Shown piece by piece: positions 12,686 to 27,726 of a stretch of 64,000 nt of DNA. The stretch spans positions 38,687,059 through 38,751,058 of the forward strand of contig OY979718.1 of NCBI GenBank assembly GCA_963855995.1, read 5' to 3'. Position 1 is the first letter of the stretch. Each line of letters begins with the position of its first letter. A model generated the notes under the pieces. The model searched no databases. It worked only from the letters and a program-made list of their open reading frames with translations, and had not been told where the DNA came from. The translations under genes and the position numbers were made by a program. This stretch comes from Muricea muricata. Taxonomy: Eukaryota > Cnidaria > Anthozoa > Malacalcyonacea > Plexauridae.

Positions 12686-15192
12686 CAATGTGCATAGATA
12701 TACAATTGATTTACGATCTGTGATGATTTAAAACTTCGTCTGACCAAATACTTGTATAGAGGGAGATATGAGTTATAATATAGAGTATTGAATAACATTT
12801 GTTTATGTGTAAACCTGAAGCGATAATTATATTAGCATAAAATTTTCTATAAAGTATAAAGTAATATGAAATTCCAAAATTGCCTGGTTGATGTTACATC
12901 TTGCAAAATTACAAACTACCATTTAACATATAGTACATATACATTCAAATCTACTTACATGTTAGGCGTAATTTAAATGCTTCTTGCCAAACTTATGTCG
13001 GAACGTAAGAAGTAATTTATCTAGAATAAGGAAAGCATAGTAAACTTGTCAGCGAACAGAAAAAAGGAATCCATATCATAATCAATATGTCACATGGCTA
13101 GTCACGTGAGAGAAAATAGCGCCAAAATAAATTTATGTGTATACTGCGTAGGTAATTTATATTAAGACATTTATCACGGTATCTATGTATTTAATCATAT
13201 TGTTCATGTTTTGTAAGCTCCCTACATACCATACTTATTCACGCAAGATAACGAATAAATTGGAAGTTATAAAGAATGAGAAGGTAGGAAAAATGGAAAG
13301 AAGACTGGCGGAATTTCTAGAGTAGAGCAGACTAAAATTGGGGGATAAAAGTTAAAAGATGCTGAAGGTAGCAATAGAGCGATGAAAATAGTAATAGAAT
13401 AACTTAAAATTCGTGGGAAGACAATAGTAGAAGCACGATCGAAATAGGTACATAATGGTAAGATGTTGAACGAAGCAACAGAAAGATGAAAAATTATAAC
13501 AAAATCACTATAAGATTTCTGGAAAAGAGACTAGAACGGAATCTGAAGACGAAGACTGAAAAGATGGAAAGAAAGTTGCAGGATTGGAAAGAAGAAAATT
13601 GTGACGATGAAAAAGATGGAAAGATGATTTAAAGAATTGGAAATCATTGGGAAGCCTACAGCAAAAGGACTGAAATTGCAGGATAAAAGCAAAAAGATGA
13701 GGAAAGTAGCAATAAGAAGATGAAAAATAGATGGAAAGTTGTGAGGGAAGACTAATGGAAACAACGTTAGAAACGAATCTAAAGAAGCAAGCTGAAAAGA
13801 TGGAAAAAATTGAAGAAGATTTTACGGTTGTTAAAAAATCCAAAGTAGGAAGATGAAAGTAGGAATATACTAGAAATAACAAAAAGATGAATACATATTG
13901 AAAATTGCAAGAAGACCACTAGAAGGAAGTTTAGCAGTGTAAGTTAAAGAAACAAATTGAGAAGATGAGAAACATGAAGAGACTCGAATAAAAGAATTGG
14001 AAATCGTCGAGAAGACTACAGCGGATCCGGAAGGGCTTACATGGAAAGATAGAAGAAAGACGATGAAGAAAGTTGCAATAAGAACACGAAAAATAGATTG
14101 AAAATTCTGAGAGACGACTACTGGGAACAAAGTTTAAACTGAATATAAAAGCAAGTTTAAAAGATGCACAGAAGGAAGTTGTTGAAAAGATTATGGTAGA
14201 AAAATGAAAGAAAAAACATAGAAAGAGAAAGATGAATGTAATTATATTGAAAATTATGAGAAATTAAGGAGATGAACAGATAGAAAGAGGAATAGAAGAA
14301 TTAGAATAGAACTCACAAACGACGATAAAAGTGGAAACTGGCGAGAAATTAGCGAGAGGAAGATGAAATGTACAGTGCGAAATGGTATGGAAAAAACTAT
14401 TGGAGACAAGCTCAGAACCGAATATAAAAAAATCTAAGAAGTTAGACAATATAAGAAGTCAAAGAACAAGAATTGGAAATTGTTGAGAAGACTATATATA
14501 GTAGGACTGAAATAAGTAACAACAGAGAGATAAATAGATAAAAAAAGGAAGAAAGAATAATAGAAGATTAGAAATTGTGGAGAAGACTGGTAGAAGCAAG
14601 CCTGGAATAGGAAGATGGAACAGCACAATGCGAAAAGTTAAGCAACAGAAAGACGAAAAATGTAAGTTGAAAATGATGAGAAGACTACTCAAAACAAGGT
14701 TGGAACAGAATATGAAGAAGCAGGCTCAGAATTTCAGATAATATAGAAAGACGAATACAAGATAATATATAGATATAGATATAGATGTAAATAGGAAAAG
14801 AGCTGGAACAGGTGGATAAAAGAAGTAAAATGTGGAAAGGTTGAAACAGAAAGACGAAAAATAGATTTAAAATTATGGGAAGACTACAGGAAACAAGGTT
14901 AGAAGCGAATGTGAAGAAGGAAGCTGAGAAGATAGGAAAACACGGAAAGAACAACACAAGAATTGGAAATTTCTGGGAAGACTGTAGTAGAAGCATGACT
15001 GGAAGACTAGAATAGGAAGAAAAAAGCAGCGAAATATGGAACGGTTGAAACAGAAAGACGAAAAATATATTGAATATTGCAAGAACACTACTGGAGACAA
15101 GGTTAGAAGCGTGTGTGAAAAAGGAAACTGAGAGGAAAAGGAAGGATGGAAGGAAGAACAGAAAGACTCGAAACAGAAACACGAAAAATAGA
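12686..15192 (+). repeat. HOR copy c6 (A type)
   Basis: Length 2507 bp. Diagnostic words are GCTTCTTGCC in the spacer, ACTATAAG at 13507, TTGCAGGATAAAAG, and GGTAGAAAAATG near 14204, which is shared only with c9 and c10. The tail is A type. Confidence 0.95.
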
Positions 15193-17699
15193 CCATGTGC
15201 ATAGATATACAATTGATTTACGATCTGTGATGATTTAAAACTTCGTCTGACCAAATACTTGTATAGAGGGAGATATGAGTTATAATATAGAGTATTGAAT
15301 AACATTTGTTTATGTGTAAACCTGAAGCGATAATTATATTAGCATAAAATTTTCTATAAAGTATAAAGTAATATGAAATTCCAAAATTGCCTGGTTGATG
15401 TTACATCTTGCAAAATTACAAACTACCATTTAACATATAGTACATATACATTCAAATCTACTTACATGTTAGGCGTAATTTAAATGCTTGTTGCCAAACT
15501 TATGTCGGAACGTAAGAAGTAATTTATCTAGAATAAGGAAAGCATAGTAAACTTGTCAGCGAACAGAAAAAAGGAATCCATATCATAATCAATATGTCAC
15601 ATGGCTAGTCACGTGAGAGAAAATAGCGCCAAAATAAATTTATGTGTATACTGCGTAGGTAATTTATATTAAGACATTTATCACGGTATCTATGTATTTA
15701 ATCATATTGTTCATGTTTTGTAAGCTCCCTACATACCATACTTATTCACGCAAGATAACGAATAAATTGGAAGTTATAAAGAATGAGAAGGTAGGAAAAA
15801 TGGAAAGAAGACTGGCGGAATTTCTAGAGTAGAGCAGACTAAAATTGGGGGATAAAAGTTAAAAGATGCTGAAGGTAGCAATAGAGCGATGAAAATAGTA
15901 ATAGAATAACTTAAAATTCGTGGGAAGACAATAGTAGAAGCACGATCGAAATAGGTACATAATGGTAAGATGTTGAACGAAGCAACAGAAAGATGAAAAA
16001 TTATAACAAAATCACAATAAGATTTCTGGAAAAGAGACTAGAACGGAATCTGAAGACGAAGACTGAAAAGATGGAAAGAAAGTTGCAGGATTGAAAAAAA
16101 GAAAATTGTGACGATGAAAAAGATGGAAAGATGATTTAAAGAATTGGAAATCATTGGGAAGCCTACAGCAAAAGGACTGAAATTGCAAGATAAAAGCAAA
16201 AAGATGAGGAAAGTAGCAATAAGAAGATGAAAAATAGATGGAAAGTTGTGAGGGAAGACTAATGGAAACAACGTTAGAAACGAATCTAAAGAAGCAAGCT
16301 GAAAAGATGGAAAAAATTGAAGAAGATTTTACGGTTGTTAAAAAATCCAAAGTAGGAAGATGAAAGTAGGAATATACTAGAAATAACAAAAAGATGAATA
16401 CATATTGAAAATTGCAAGAAGACCACTAGAAGGAAGTTTAGCAGTGTAAGTTAAAGAAACAAATTGAGAAGATGAGAAACATGAAGAGACTCGAATAAAA
16501 GAATTGGAAATCGTCGAGAAGACTACAGCGGATCCGGAAGGGCTTACATGGAAAGATAGAAGAAAGACGATGAAGAAAGTTGCAATAAGAACACGAAAAA
16601 TAGATTGAAAATTCTGAGAGACGACTACTGGGAACAAAGTTTAAACTGAATATAAAAGCAAGTTTAAAAGATGCACAGAAGGAAGTTGTTGAAAAGATTA
16701 TGGTAGAAAGATGAAAGAAAAAACATAGAAAGAGAAAGATGAATGTAATTATATTGAAAATTATGAGAAATTAAGGAGATGAACAGATAGAAAGAGGAAT
16801 AGAAGAATTAGAATAGAACTCACAAACGACGATAAAAGTGGAAACTGGCGAGAAATTAGCGAGAGGAAGATGAAATGTACAGTGCGAAATGGTATGGAAA
16901 AAACTATTGGAGACAAGCTCAGAACCGAATATAAAAAAATCTAAGAAGTTAGACAATATAAGAAGTCAAAGAACAAGAATTGGAAATTGTTGAGAAGACT
17001 ATATATAGTAGGACTGAAATAAGTAACAACAGAGAGATAAATAGATAAAAAAAGGAAGAAAGAATAATAGAAGATTAGAAATTGTGGAGAAGACTGGTAG
17101 AAGCAAGCCTGGAATAGGAAGATGGAACAGCACAATGCGAAAAGTTAAGCAACAGAAAGACGAAAAATGTAAGTTGAAAATGATGAGAAGACTACTCAAA
17201 ACAAGGTTGGAACAGAATATGAAGAAGCAGGCTCAGAATTTCAGATAATATAGAAAGACGAATACAAGATAATATATAGATATAGATATAGATGTAAATA
17301 GGAAAAGAGCTGGAACAGGTGGATAAAAGAAGTAAAATGTGGAAAGGTTGAAACAGAAAGACGAAAAATAGATTTAAAATTATGGGAAGACTACAGGAAA
17401 CAAGGTTAGAAGCGAATGTGAAGAAGGAAGCTGAGAAGATAGGAAAACACGGAAAGAACAACACAAGAATTGGAAATTTCTGGGAAGACTGTAGTAGAAG
17501 CATGACTGGAAGACTAGAATAGGAAGAAAAAAGCAGCGAAATATGGAACGGTTGAAACAGAAAGACGAAAAATATATTGAATATTGCAAGAACACTACTG
17601 GAGACAAGGTTAGAAGCGTGTGTGAAAAAGGAAACTGAGAGGAAAAGGAAGGATGGAAGGAAGAACAGAAAGACTCGAAACAGAAACACGAAAAATAGA
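15193..17699 (+). repeat. HOR copy c7 (A type)
   Basis: Length 2507 bp. It shares ATTGAAAAAAAGAAAA near 16092 with c5. It reads ACAATAAG at 16011, TTGCAAGATAAAAG and GGTAGAAAGATG, with an A-type tail. Confidence 0.95.
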
Positions 17700-20205
17700 C
17701 CATGTGCATAGATATACAATTGATTTACGATCTGTGATGATTTAAAACTTCGTCTGACCAAATACTTGTATAGAGGGAGATATGAGTTATAATATAGAGT
17801 ATTGAATAACATTTGTTTATGTGTAAACCTGAAGCGATAATTATATTAGCATAAAATTTTCTATAAAGTATAAAGTAATATGAAATTCCAAAATTGCCTG
17901 GTTGATGTTACATCTTGCAAAATTACAAACTACCATTTAACATATAGTACATATACATTCAAATCTACTTACATGTTAGGCGTAATTTAAATGCTTGTTG
18001 CCAAACTTATGTCGGAACGTAAGAAGTAATTTATCTAGAATAAGGAAAGCATAGTAAACTTGTCAGCGAACAGAAAAAAGGAATCCATATCATAATCAAT
18101 ATGTCACATGGCTAGTCACGTGAGAGAAAATAGCGCCAAAATAAATTTATGTGTATACTGCGTAGGTAATTTATATTAAGACATTTATCACGGTATCTAT
18201 GTATTTAATCATATTGTTCATGTTTTGTAAGCTCCCTACATACCATACTTATTCACGCAAGATAACGAATAAATTGGAAGTTATAAAGAATGAGAAGGTA
18301 GGAAAAATGGAAAGAAGACTGGCGGAATTTCTAGAGTAGAGCAGACTAAAATTGGGGGATAAAAGTTAAAAGATGCTGAAGGTAGCAATAGAGCGATGAA
18401 AATAGTAATAGAATAACTTAAAATTCGTGGGAAGACAATAGTAGAAGCACGATCGAAATAGGTACATAATGGTAAGATGTTGAACGAAGCAACAGAAAGA
18501 TGAAAAATTATAACAAAATCACAATAAGATTTCTGGAAAAGAGACTAGAACGGAATCTGAAGACGAAGACTGAAAAGATGGAAAGAAAGTTGCAGGATTG
18601 GAAAAAAGAAAATTGTGACAATGAAAAAGATGGAAAGATGATTTAAAGAATTGGAAATCATTGGGAAGCCTACAGCAAAAGGACTGAAATTGCAAGATAA
18701 AAGCAAAAAGATGAGGAAAGTAGCAATAAGAAGATGAAAAATAGATGGAAAGTTGTGAGGGAAGACTAATGGAAACAACGTTAGAAACGAATCTAAAGAA
18801 GCAAGCTGAAAAGATGGAAAAAATTGAAGAAGATTTTACGGTTGTTAAAAAATCCAAAGTAGGAAGATGAAAGTAGGAATATACTAGAAATAACAAAAAG
18901 ATGAATACATATTGAAAATTGCAAGAAGACCACTAGAAGGAAGTTTAGCAGTGTAAGTTAAAGAAACAAATTGAGAAGATGAGAAACATGAAGAGACTCG
19001 AATAAAAGAATTGGAAATCGTCGAGAAGACTACAGCGGATCCGGAAGGGCTTACATGGAAAGATAGAAGAAAGACGATGAAGAAAGTTGCAATAAGAACA
19101 CGAAAAATAGATTGAAAATTCTGAGAGACGACTACTGGGAACAAAGTTTAAACTGAATATAAAAGCAAGTTTAAAAGATGCACAGAAGGAAGTTGTTGAA
19201 AAGATTATGGTAGAGAGATGAAAGAAAAAACATAGAAAGAGAAAGATGAATGTAATTATATTGAAAATTATGAGAAATTAAGGAGATGAACAGATAGAAA
19301 GAGGAATAGAAGAATTAGAATAGAACTCACAAACGACGATAAAAGTGGAAACTGGCGAAAAATTAGCGAGAGGAAGATGAAATGTACAGTGCGAAATGGT
19401 ATGGAAAAAACTATTGGAGACAAGCTCAGAACCGAATATAAAAAAATCTAAGAAGTTAGACAATATAAGAAGTCAAAGAACAAGAATTGGAAATTGTTGA
19501 GAAGACTATATATAGTAGGACTGAAATAAGTAACAACAGAGAGATAAATAGATAAAAAAAGGAAGAAAGAATAATAGAAGATTAGAAATTGTGGAGAAGA
19601 CTAGTAGAAGCAAGCCTGGAATAGGAAGATGAAACAGCACAATGCGAAAAGTTAGCAACAGAAAGACGAAAAATGTAAGTTGAAAATGATGAGAAGACTA
19701 CTCAAAACAAGGTTGGAACAGAATATGAAGAAGCAGGCTCAGAATTTTAGATAATATAGAAAGACGAATACAAGATAATATATAGATATAGATATAGATG
19801 TAAATAGGAAAAGAGCTGGAACAGGTGGATAAAAGAAGTAAAATGTGGAAAGGTTGAAACAGAAAGACGAAAAATAGATTTAAAATTATGGGAAGACTAC
19901 AGGAAACAAGGTTTGAAGCGAATGTGAAGAAGGAAGCTGAGAAGATAGGAAAACACGGAAAGAACAACACAAGAATTGGAAATTGCTGGGAAGACTGTAG
20001 TAGAAGCAAGACTGGAAGACTAGAATAGGAAAAAAAAAGCAGCGAAATATGGAATGGTTGTTACAGAAAGACGAAAAATATATTGAATATTGCAAGAACA
20101 CTACTGGAGACAAGGTTAGAAGCGTGTGTGAAAAAGGAAACTGAGAACAAAAGGAAGGATGGAAGGAAGAACAGAAAGACTCGAAACAGAAACACGAAAA
20201 ATAGA
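17700..20205 (+). repeat. HOR copy c8 (B type)
   Basis: Length 2506 bp. Private changes include GTGACAATG near 18618, where others read GTGACGATG, and GGCGAAAAATTAG near 19357. The tail is B type, with CAGAATTTTAGAT and GAGAACAAAAGG, the latter shared with c9, c18, c19, c21, c23 and c24. Confidence 0.95.
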
Positions 20206-22712
20206 CAATGTGCATAGATATACAATTGATTTACGATCTGTGATGATTTAAAACTTCGTCTGACCAAATACTTGTATAGAGGGAGATATGAGTTATAATA
20301 TAGAGTATTGAATAACATTTGTTTATGTGTAAACCTGAAGCGATAATTATATTAGCATAAAATTTTCTATAAAGTATAAAGTAATATGAAATTCCAAAAT
20401 TGCCTGGTTGATGTTACATCTTGCAAAATTACAAACTACCATTTAACATATAGTACATATACATTCAAATCTACTTACATGTTAGGCGTAATTTAAATGC
20501 TTCTTGCCAAACTTATGTCGGAACGTAAGAAGTAATTTATCTAGAATAAGGAAAGCATAGTAAACTTGTCAGCGAACAGAAAAAAGGAATCCATATCATA
20601 ATCAATATGTCACATGGCTAGTCACGTGAGAGAAAATAGCGCCAAAATAAATTTATGTGTATACTGCGTAGGTAATTTATATTAAGACATTTATCACGGT
20701 ATCTATGTATTTAATCATATTGTTCATGTTTTGTAAGCTCCCTACATACCATACTTATTCACGCAAGATAACGAATAAATTGGAAGTTATAAAGAATGAG
20801 AAGGTAGGAAAAATGGAAAGAAGACTGGCGGAATTTCTAGAGTAGAGCAGACTAAAATTGGGGGATAAAAGTTAAAAGATGCTGAAGGTAGCAATAGAGC
20901 GATGAAAATAGTAATAGAATAACTTAAAATTCGTGGGAAGACAATAGTAGAAGCACGATCGAAATAGGTACATAATGGTAAGATGTTGAACGAAGCAACA
21001 GAAAGATGAAAAATTATAACAAAATCACTATAAGATTTCTGGAAAAGAGACTAGAACGGAATCTGAAGACGAAGACTGAAAAGATGGAAAGAAAGTTGCA
21101 GGATTGGAAAGAAGAAAATTGTGACGATGAAAAAGATGGAAAGATGATTTAAAGAATTGGAAATCATTGGGAAGCCTACAGCAAAAGGACTGAAATTGCA
21201 GGATAAAAGCAAAAAGATGAGGAAAGTAGCAATAAGAAGATGAAAAATAGATGGAAAGTTGTGAGGGAAGACTAATGGAAACAACGTTAGAAACGAATCT
21301 AAAGAAGCAAGCTGAAAAGATGGAAAAAATTGAAGAAGATTTTACGGTTGTTAAAAAATCCAAAGTAGGAAGATGAAAGTAGGAATATACTAGAAATAAC
21401 AAAAAGATGAATACATATTGAAAATTGCAAGAAGACCACTAGAAGGAAGTTTAGCAGTGTAAGTTAAAGAAACAAATTGAGAAGATGAGAAACATGAAGA
21501 GACTCGAATAAAAGAATTGGAAATCGTCGAGAAGACTACAGCGGATCCGGAAGGGCTTACATGGAAAGATAGAAGAAAGACGATGAAGAAAGTTGCAATA
21601 AGAACACGAAAAATAGATTGAAAATTCTGAGAGACGACTACTGGGAACAAAGTTTAAACTGAATATAAAAGCAAGTTTAAAAGATGCACAGAAGGAAGTT
21701 GTTGAAAAGATTATGGTAGAAAAATGAAAGAAAAAACATAGAAAGAGAAAGATGAATGTAATTATATTGAAAATTATGAGAAATTAAGGAGATGAACAGA
21801 TAGAAAGAGGAATAGAAGAATTAGAATAGAACTCACAAACGACGATAAAAGTGGAAACTGGCGAGAAATTAGCGAGAGGAAGATGAAATGTACAGTGCGA
21901 AATGGTATGGAAAAAACTATTGGAGACAAGCTCAGAACCGAATATAAAAAAATCTAAGAAGTTAGACAATATAAGAAGTCAAAGAACAAGAATTGGAAAT
22001 TGTTGAGAAGACTATATATAGTAGGACTGAAATAAGTAACAACAGAGAGATAAATAGATAAAAAAAGGAAGAAAGAATAACAGAAGATTAGAAATTGTGG
22101 AGAAGACTGGTAGAAGCAAGCCTGGAATAGGAAGATGGAACAGCACAATGCGAAAAGTTAAGCAACAGAAAGACGAAAAATGTAAGTTGAAAATGATGAG
22201 AAGACTACTCAAAACAAGGTTGGAACAGAATATGAAGAAGCAGGCTCAGAATTTTAGATAATATAGAAAGACGAATACAAGATAATATATAGATATAGAT
22301 ATAGATGTAAATAGGAAAAGAGCTGGAACAGGTGGATAAAAGAAGTAAAATGTGGAAAGGTTGAAACAGAAAGACGAAAAATAGATTTAAAATTATGGGA
22401 AGACTACAGGAAACAAGGTTTGAAGCGAATGTGAAGAAGGAAGCTGAGAAGATAGGAAAACACGGAAAGAACAACACAAGAATTGGAAATTGCTGGGAAG
22501 ACTGTAGTAGAAGCAAGACTGGAAGACTAGAATAGGAAAAAAAAAGCAGCGAAATATGGAATGGTTGTTACAGAAAGACGAAAAATATATTGAATATTGC
22601 AAGAACACTACTGGAGACAAGGTTAGAAGCGTGTGTGAAAAAGGAAACTGAGAACAAAAGGAAGGATGGAAGGAAGAACAGAAAGACTCGAAACAGAAAC
22701 ACGAAAAATAGA
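20206..22712 (+). repeat. HOR copy c9 (mosaic: A body, B tail)
   Basis: Length 2507 bp. The body has A-type markers up to about 22160 (GACTGGTAG, GATGGAACAGC, GTTAAGCAAC). From about 22251 it switches to the B tail (CAGAATTTTAGAT, GGTTTGAAGCG, GGTTGTTAC). A private change is AATAACAGAAG near 22080. The switch lies within about 90 bp, as expected from crossing over or gene conversion between unit types. Confidence 0.95.
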
Positions 22713-25219
22713 CAATGTGCATAGATATACAATTGATTTACGATCTGTGATGATTTAAAACTTCGTCTGACCAAATACTTGTATAGAGGGAGATATGAGT
22801 TATAATATAGAGTATTGAATAACATTTGTTTATGTGTAAACCTGAAGCGATAATTATATTAGCATAAAATTTTCTATAAAGTATAAAGTAATATGAAATT
22901 CCAAAATTGCCTGGTTGATGTTACATCTTGCAAAATTACAAACTACCATTTAACATATAGTACATATACATTCAAATCTACTTACATGTTAGGCGTAATT
23001 TAAATGCTTCTTGCCAAACTTATGTCGGAACGTAAGAAGTAATTTATCTAGAATAAGGAAAGCATAGTAAACTTGTCAGCGAACAGAAAAAAGGAATCCA
23101 TATCATAATCAATATGTCACATGGCTAGTCACGTGAGAGAAAATAGCGCCAAAATAAATTTATGTGTATACTGCGTAGGTAATTTATATTAAGACATTTA
23201 TCACGGTATCTATGTATTTAATCATATTGTTCATGTTTTGTAAGCTCCCTACATACCATACTTATTCACGCAAGATAACGAATAAATTGGAAGTTATAAA
23301 GAATGAGAAGGTAGGAAAAATGGAAAGAAGACTGGCGGAATTTCTAGAGTAGAGCAGACTAAAATTGGGGGATAAAAGTTAAAAGATGCTGAAGGTAGCA
23401 ATAGAGCGATGAAAATAGTAATAGAATAACTTAAAATTCGTGGGAAGACAATAGTAGAAGCACGATCGAAATAGGTACATAATGGTAAGATGTTGAACGA
23501 AGCAACAGAAAGATGAAAAATTATAACAAAATCACTATAACATTTCTGGAAAAGAGACTAGAACGGAATCTGAAGACGAAGACTGAAAAGATGGAAAGAA
23601 AGTTGCAGGATTGGAAAGAAGAAAATTGTGACGATGAAAAAGATGGAAAGATGATTTAAAGAATTGGAAATCATTGGGAAGCCTACAGCAAAAGGACTGA
23701 AATTGCAGGATAAAAGCAAAAAGATGAGGAAAGTAGCAATAAGAAGATGAAAAATAGATGGAAAGTTGTGAGGGAAGACTAATGGAAACAACGTTAGAAA
23801 CGAATCTAAAGAAGCAAGCTGAAAAGATGGAAAAAATTGAAGAAGATTTTACGGTTGTTAAAAAATCCAAAGTAGGAAGATGAAAGTAGGAATATACTAG
23901 AAATAACAAAAAGATGAATACATATTGAAAATTGCAAGAAGACCACTAGAAGGAAGTTTAGCAGTGTAAGTTAAAGAAACAAATTGAGAAGATGAGAAAC
24001 ATGAAGAGACTCGAATAAAAGAATTGGAAATCGTCGAGAAGACTACAGCGGATCCGGAAGGGCTTACATGGAAAGATAGAAGAAAGACGATGAAGAAAGT
24101 TGCAATAAGAACACGAAAAATAGATTGAAAATTCTGAGAGACGACTACTGGGAACAAAGTTTAAACTGAATATAAAAGCAAGTTTAAAAGATGCACAGAA
24201 GGAAGTTGTTGAAAAGATTATGGTAGAAAAATGAAAGAAAAAACATAGAAAGAGAAAGATGAATGTAATTATATTGAAAATTATGAGAAATTAAGGAGAT
24301 GAACAGATAGAAAGAGGAATAGAAGAATTAGAATAGAACTCACAAACGACGATAAAAGTGGAAACTGGCGAGAAATTAGCGAGAGGAAGATGAAATGTAC
24401 AGTGCGAAATGGTATGGAAAAAACTATTGGAGACAAGCTCAGAACCGAATATAAAAAAATCTAAGAAGTTAGACAATATAAGAAGTCAAAGAACAAGAAT
24501 TGGAAATTGTTGAGAAGACTATATATAGTAGGACTGAAATAAGTAACAACAGAGAGATAAATAGATAAAAAAAGGAAGAAAGAATAATAGAAGATTAGAA
24601 ATTGTGGAGAAGACTGGTAGAAGCAAGCCTGGAATAGGAAGATGGAACAGCACAATGCGAAAAGTTAAGCAACAGAAAGACGAAAAATGTAAGTTGAAAA
24701 TGATGAGAAGACTACTCAAAACAAGGTTGGAACAGAATATGAAGAAGCAGGCTCAGAATTTCAGATAATATAGAAAGACGAATACAAGATAATATATAGA
24801 TATAGATATAGATGTAAATAGGAAAAGAGCTGGAACAGGTGGATAAAAGAAGTAAAATGTGGAAAGGTTGAAACAGAAAGACGAAAAATAGATTTAAAAT
24901 TATGGGAAGACTACAGGAAACAAGGTTAGAAGCGAATGTGAAGAAGGAAGCTGAGAAGATAGGAAAACACGGAAAGAACAACACAAGAATTGGAAATTTC
25001 TGGGAAGACTGTAGTAGAAGCATGACTGGAAGACTAGAATAGGAAGAAAAAAGCAGCGAAATATGGAACGGTTGAAACAGAAAGACGAAAAATATATTGA
25101 ATATTGCAAGAACACTACTGGAGACAAGGTTAGAAGCGTGTGTGAAAAAGGAAACTGAGAGGAAAAGGAAGGATGGAAGGAAGAACAGAAAGACTCGAAA
25201 CAGAAACACGAAAAATAGA
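22713..25219 (+). repeat. HOR copy c10 (A type)
   Basis: Length 2507 bp. A private change is ATAACATTTCTGG near 23538 (others ATAAGATTTCTGG). It carries GGTAGAAAAATG as c6 and c9 do, and an A-type tail. Confidence 0.95.
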
Positions 25220-27726
25220 CCATGTGCATAGATATACAATTGATTTACGATCTGTGATGATTTAAAACTTCGTCTGACCAAATACTTGTATAGAGGGAGA
25301 TATGAGTTATAATATAGAGTATTGAATAACATTTGTTTATGTGTAAACCTGAAGCGATAATTATATTAGCACAAAATTTTCTATAAAGTATAAAGTAATA
25401 TGAAATTCCAAAATTGCCTGGTTGATGTTACATCTTGCAAAATTACAAACTACCATTTAACATATAGTACATATACATTCAAATCTACTTACATGTTAGG
25501 CGTAATTTAAATGCTTGTTGCCAAACTTATGTCGGAACGTAAGAAGTAATTTATCTAGAATAAGGAAAGCATAGTAAACTTGTCAGCGAACAGAAAAAAG
25601 GAATCCATATCATAATCAATATGTCACATGGCTAGTCACGTGAGAGAAAATAGCGCCAAAATAAATTTATGTGTATACTGCGTAGGTAATTTATATTAAG
25701 ACATTTATCACGGTATCTATGTATTTAATCATATTGTTCATGTTTTGTAAGCTCCCTACATACCATACTTATTCACGCAAGATAACGAATAAATTGGAAG
25801 TTATAAAGAATGAGAAGGTAGGAAAAATGGAAAGAAGACTGGCGGAATTTCTAGAGTAGAGCAGACTAAAATTGGGGGATAAAAGTTAAAAGATGCTGAA
25901 GGTAGCAATAGAGCGATGAAAATAGTAATAGAATAACTTAAAATTCGTGGGAAGACAATAGTAGAAGCACGATCGAAATAGGTACATAATGGTAAGATGT
26001 TGAACGAAGCAACAGAAAGATGAAAAATTATAACAAAATCACAATAAGATTTCTGGAAAAGAGACTAGAACGGAATCTGAAGACGAAGACTGAAAAGATG
26101 GAAAGAAAGTTGCAGGATTGGAAAAAAGAAAATTGTGACGATGAAAAAGATGGAAAGATGATTTAAAGAATTGGAAATCATTGGGAAGCCTACAGCAAAA
26201 GGACTGAAATTGCAGGATAAAAGCAAAAAGATGAGGAAAGTAGCAATAAGAAGATGAAAAATAGATGGAAAGTTGTGAGGGAAGACTAATGGAAACAACG
26301 TTAGAAACGAATCTAAAGAAGCAAGCTGAAAAGATGGAAAAAATTGAAGAAGATTTTACGGTTGTTAAAAAATCCAAAGTAGGAAGATGAAAGTAGGAAT
26401 ATACTAGAAATAACAAAAAGATGAATACATATTGAAAATTGCAAGAAGACCACTAGAAGGAAGTTTAGCAGTGTAAGTTAAAGAAACAAATTGAGAAGAT
26501 GAGAAACATGAAGAGACTCGAATAAAAGAATTGGAAATCGTCGAGAAGACTACAGCGGATCCGGAAGGGCTTACATGGAAAGATAGAAGAAAGACGATGA
26601 AGAAAGTTGCAATAAGAACACGAAAAATAGATTGAAAATTCTGAGAGACGACTACTGGGAACAAAGTTTAAACTGAATATAAAAGCAAGTTTAAAAGATG
26701 CACAGAAGGAAGTTGTTGAAAAGATTATGGTAGAGAGATGAAAGAAAAAACATAGAAAGAGAAAGATGAATGTAATTATATTGAAAATTATGAGAAATTA
26801 AGGAGATGAACAGATAGAAAGAGGAATAGAAGAATTAGAATAGAACTCACAAACGACGATAAAAGTGGAAACTGGCGAGAAATTAGCGAGAGGAAGATGA
26901 AATGTACAGTGCGAAATGGTATGGAAAAAACTATTGGAGACAAGCTCAGAACCGAATATAAAAAAATCTAAGAAGTTAGACAATATAAGAAGTCAAAGAA
27001 CAAGAATTGGAAATTGTTGAGAAGACTATATATAGTAGGACTGAAATAAGTAACAACAGAGAGATAAATAGATAAAAAAAGGAAGAAAGAATAATAGAAG
27101 ATTAGAAATTGTGGAGAAGACTGGTAGAAGCAAGCCTGGAATAGGAAGATGGAACAGCACAATGCGAAAAGTTAAGCAACAGAAAGACGAAAAATGTAAG
27201 TTGAAAATGATGAGAAGACTACTCAAAACAAGGTTGGAACAGAATATGAAGAAGCAGGCTCAGAATTTCAGATAATATAGAAAGACGAATACAAGATAAT
27301 ATATAGATATAGATATAGATGTAAATAGGAAAAGAGCTGGAACAGGTGGATAAAAGAAGTAAAATGTGGAAAGGTTGAAACAGAAAGACGAAAAATAGAT
27401 TTAAAATTATGGGAAGACTACAGGAAACAAGGTTAGAAGCGAATGTGAAGAAGGAAGCTGAGAAGATAGGAAAACACGGAAAGAACAACACAAGAATTGG
27501 AAATTTCTGGGAAGACTGTAGTAGAAGCATGACTGGAAGACTAGAATAGGAAGAAAAAAGCAGCGAAATATGGAACGGTTGAAACAGAAAGACGAAAAAT
27601 ATATTGAATATTGCAAGAACACTACTGGAGACAAGGTTAGAAGCGTGTGTGAAAAAGGAAACTGAGAAGAAAAGGAAGGATGGAAGGAAGAACAGAAAGA
27701 CTCGAAACAGAAACACGAAAAATAGA
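25220..27726 (+). repeat. HOR copy c11 (odd member of the dimeric stretch)
   Basis: Length 2507 bp. It has the odd-phase set TTGCAGGATAAAAG, TTCTGAGAGACG and GGTAGAGAGATG, plus GAGAAGAAAAGG in an A-type tail, which it shares with c13. A private change in the spacer is TTAGCACAAAA near 25371. Confidence 0.95.
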
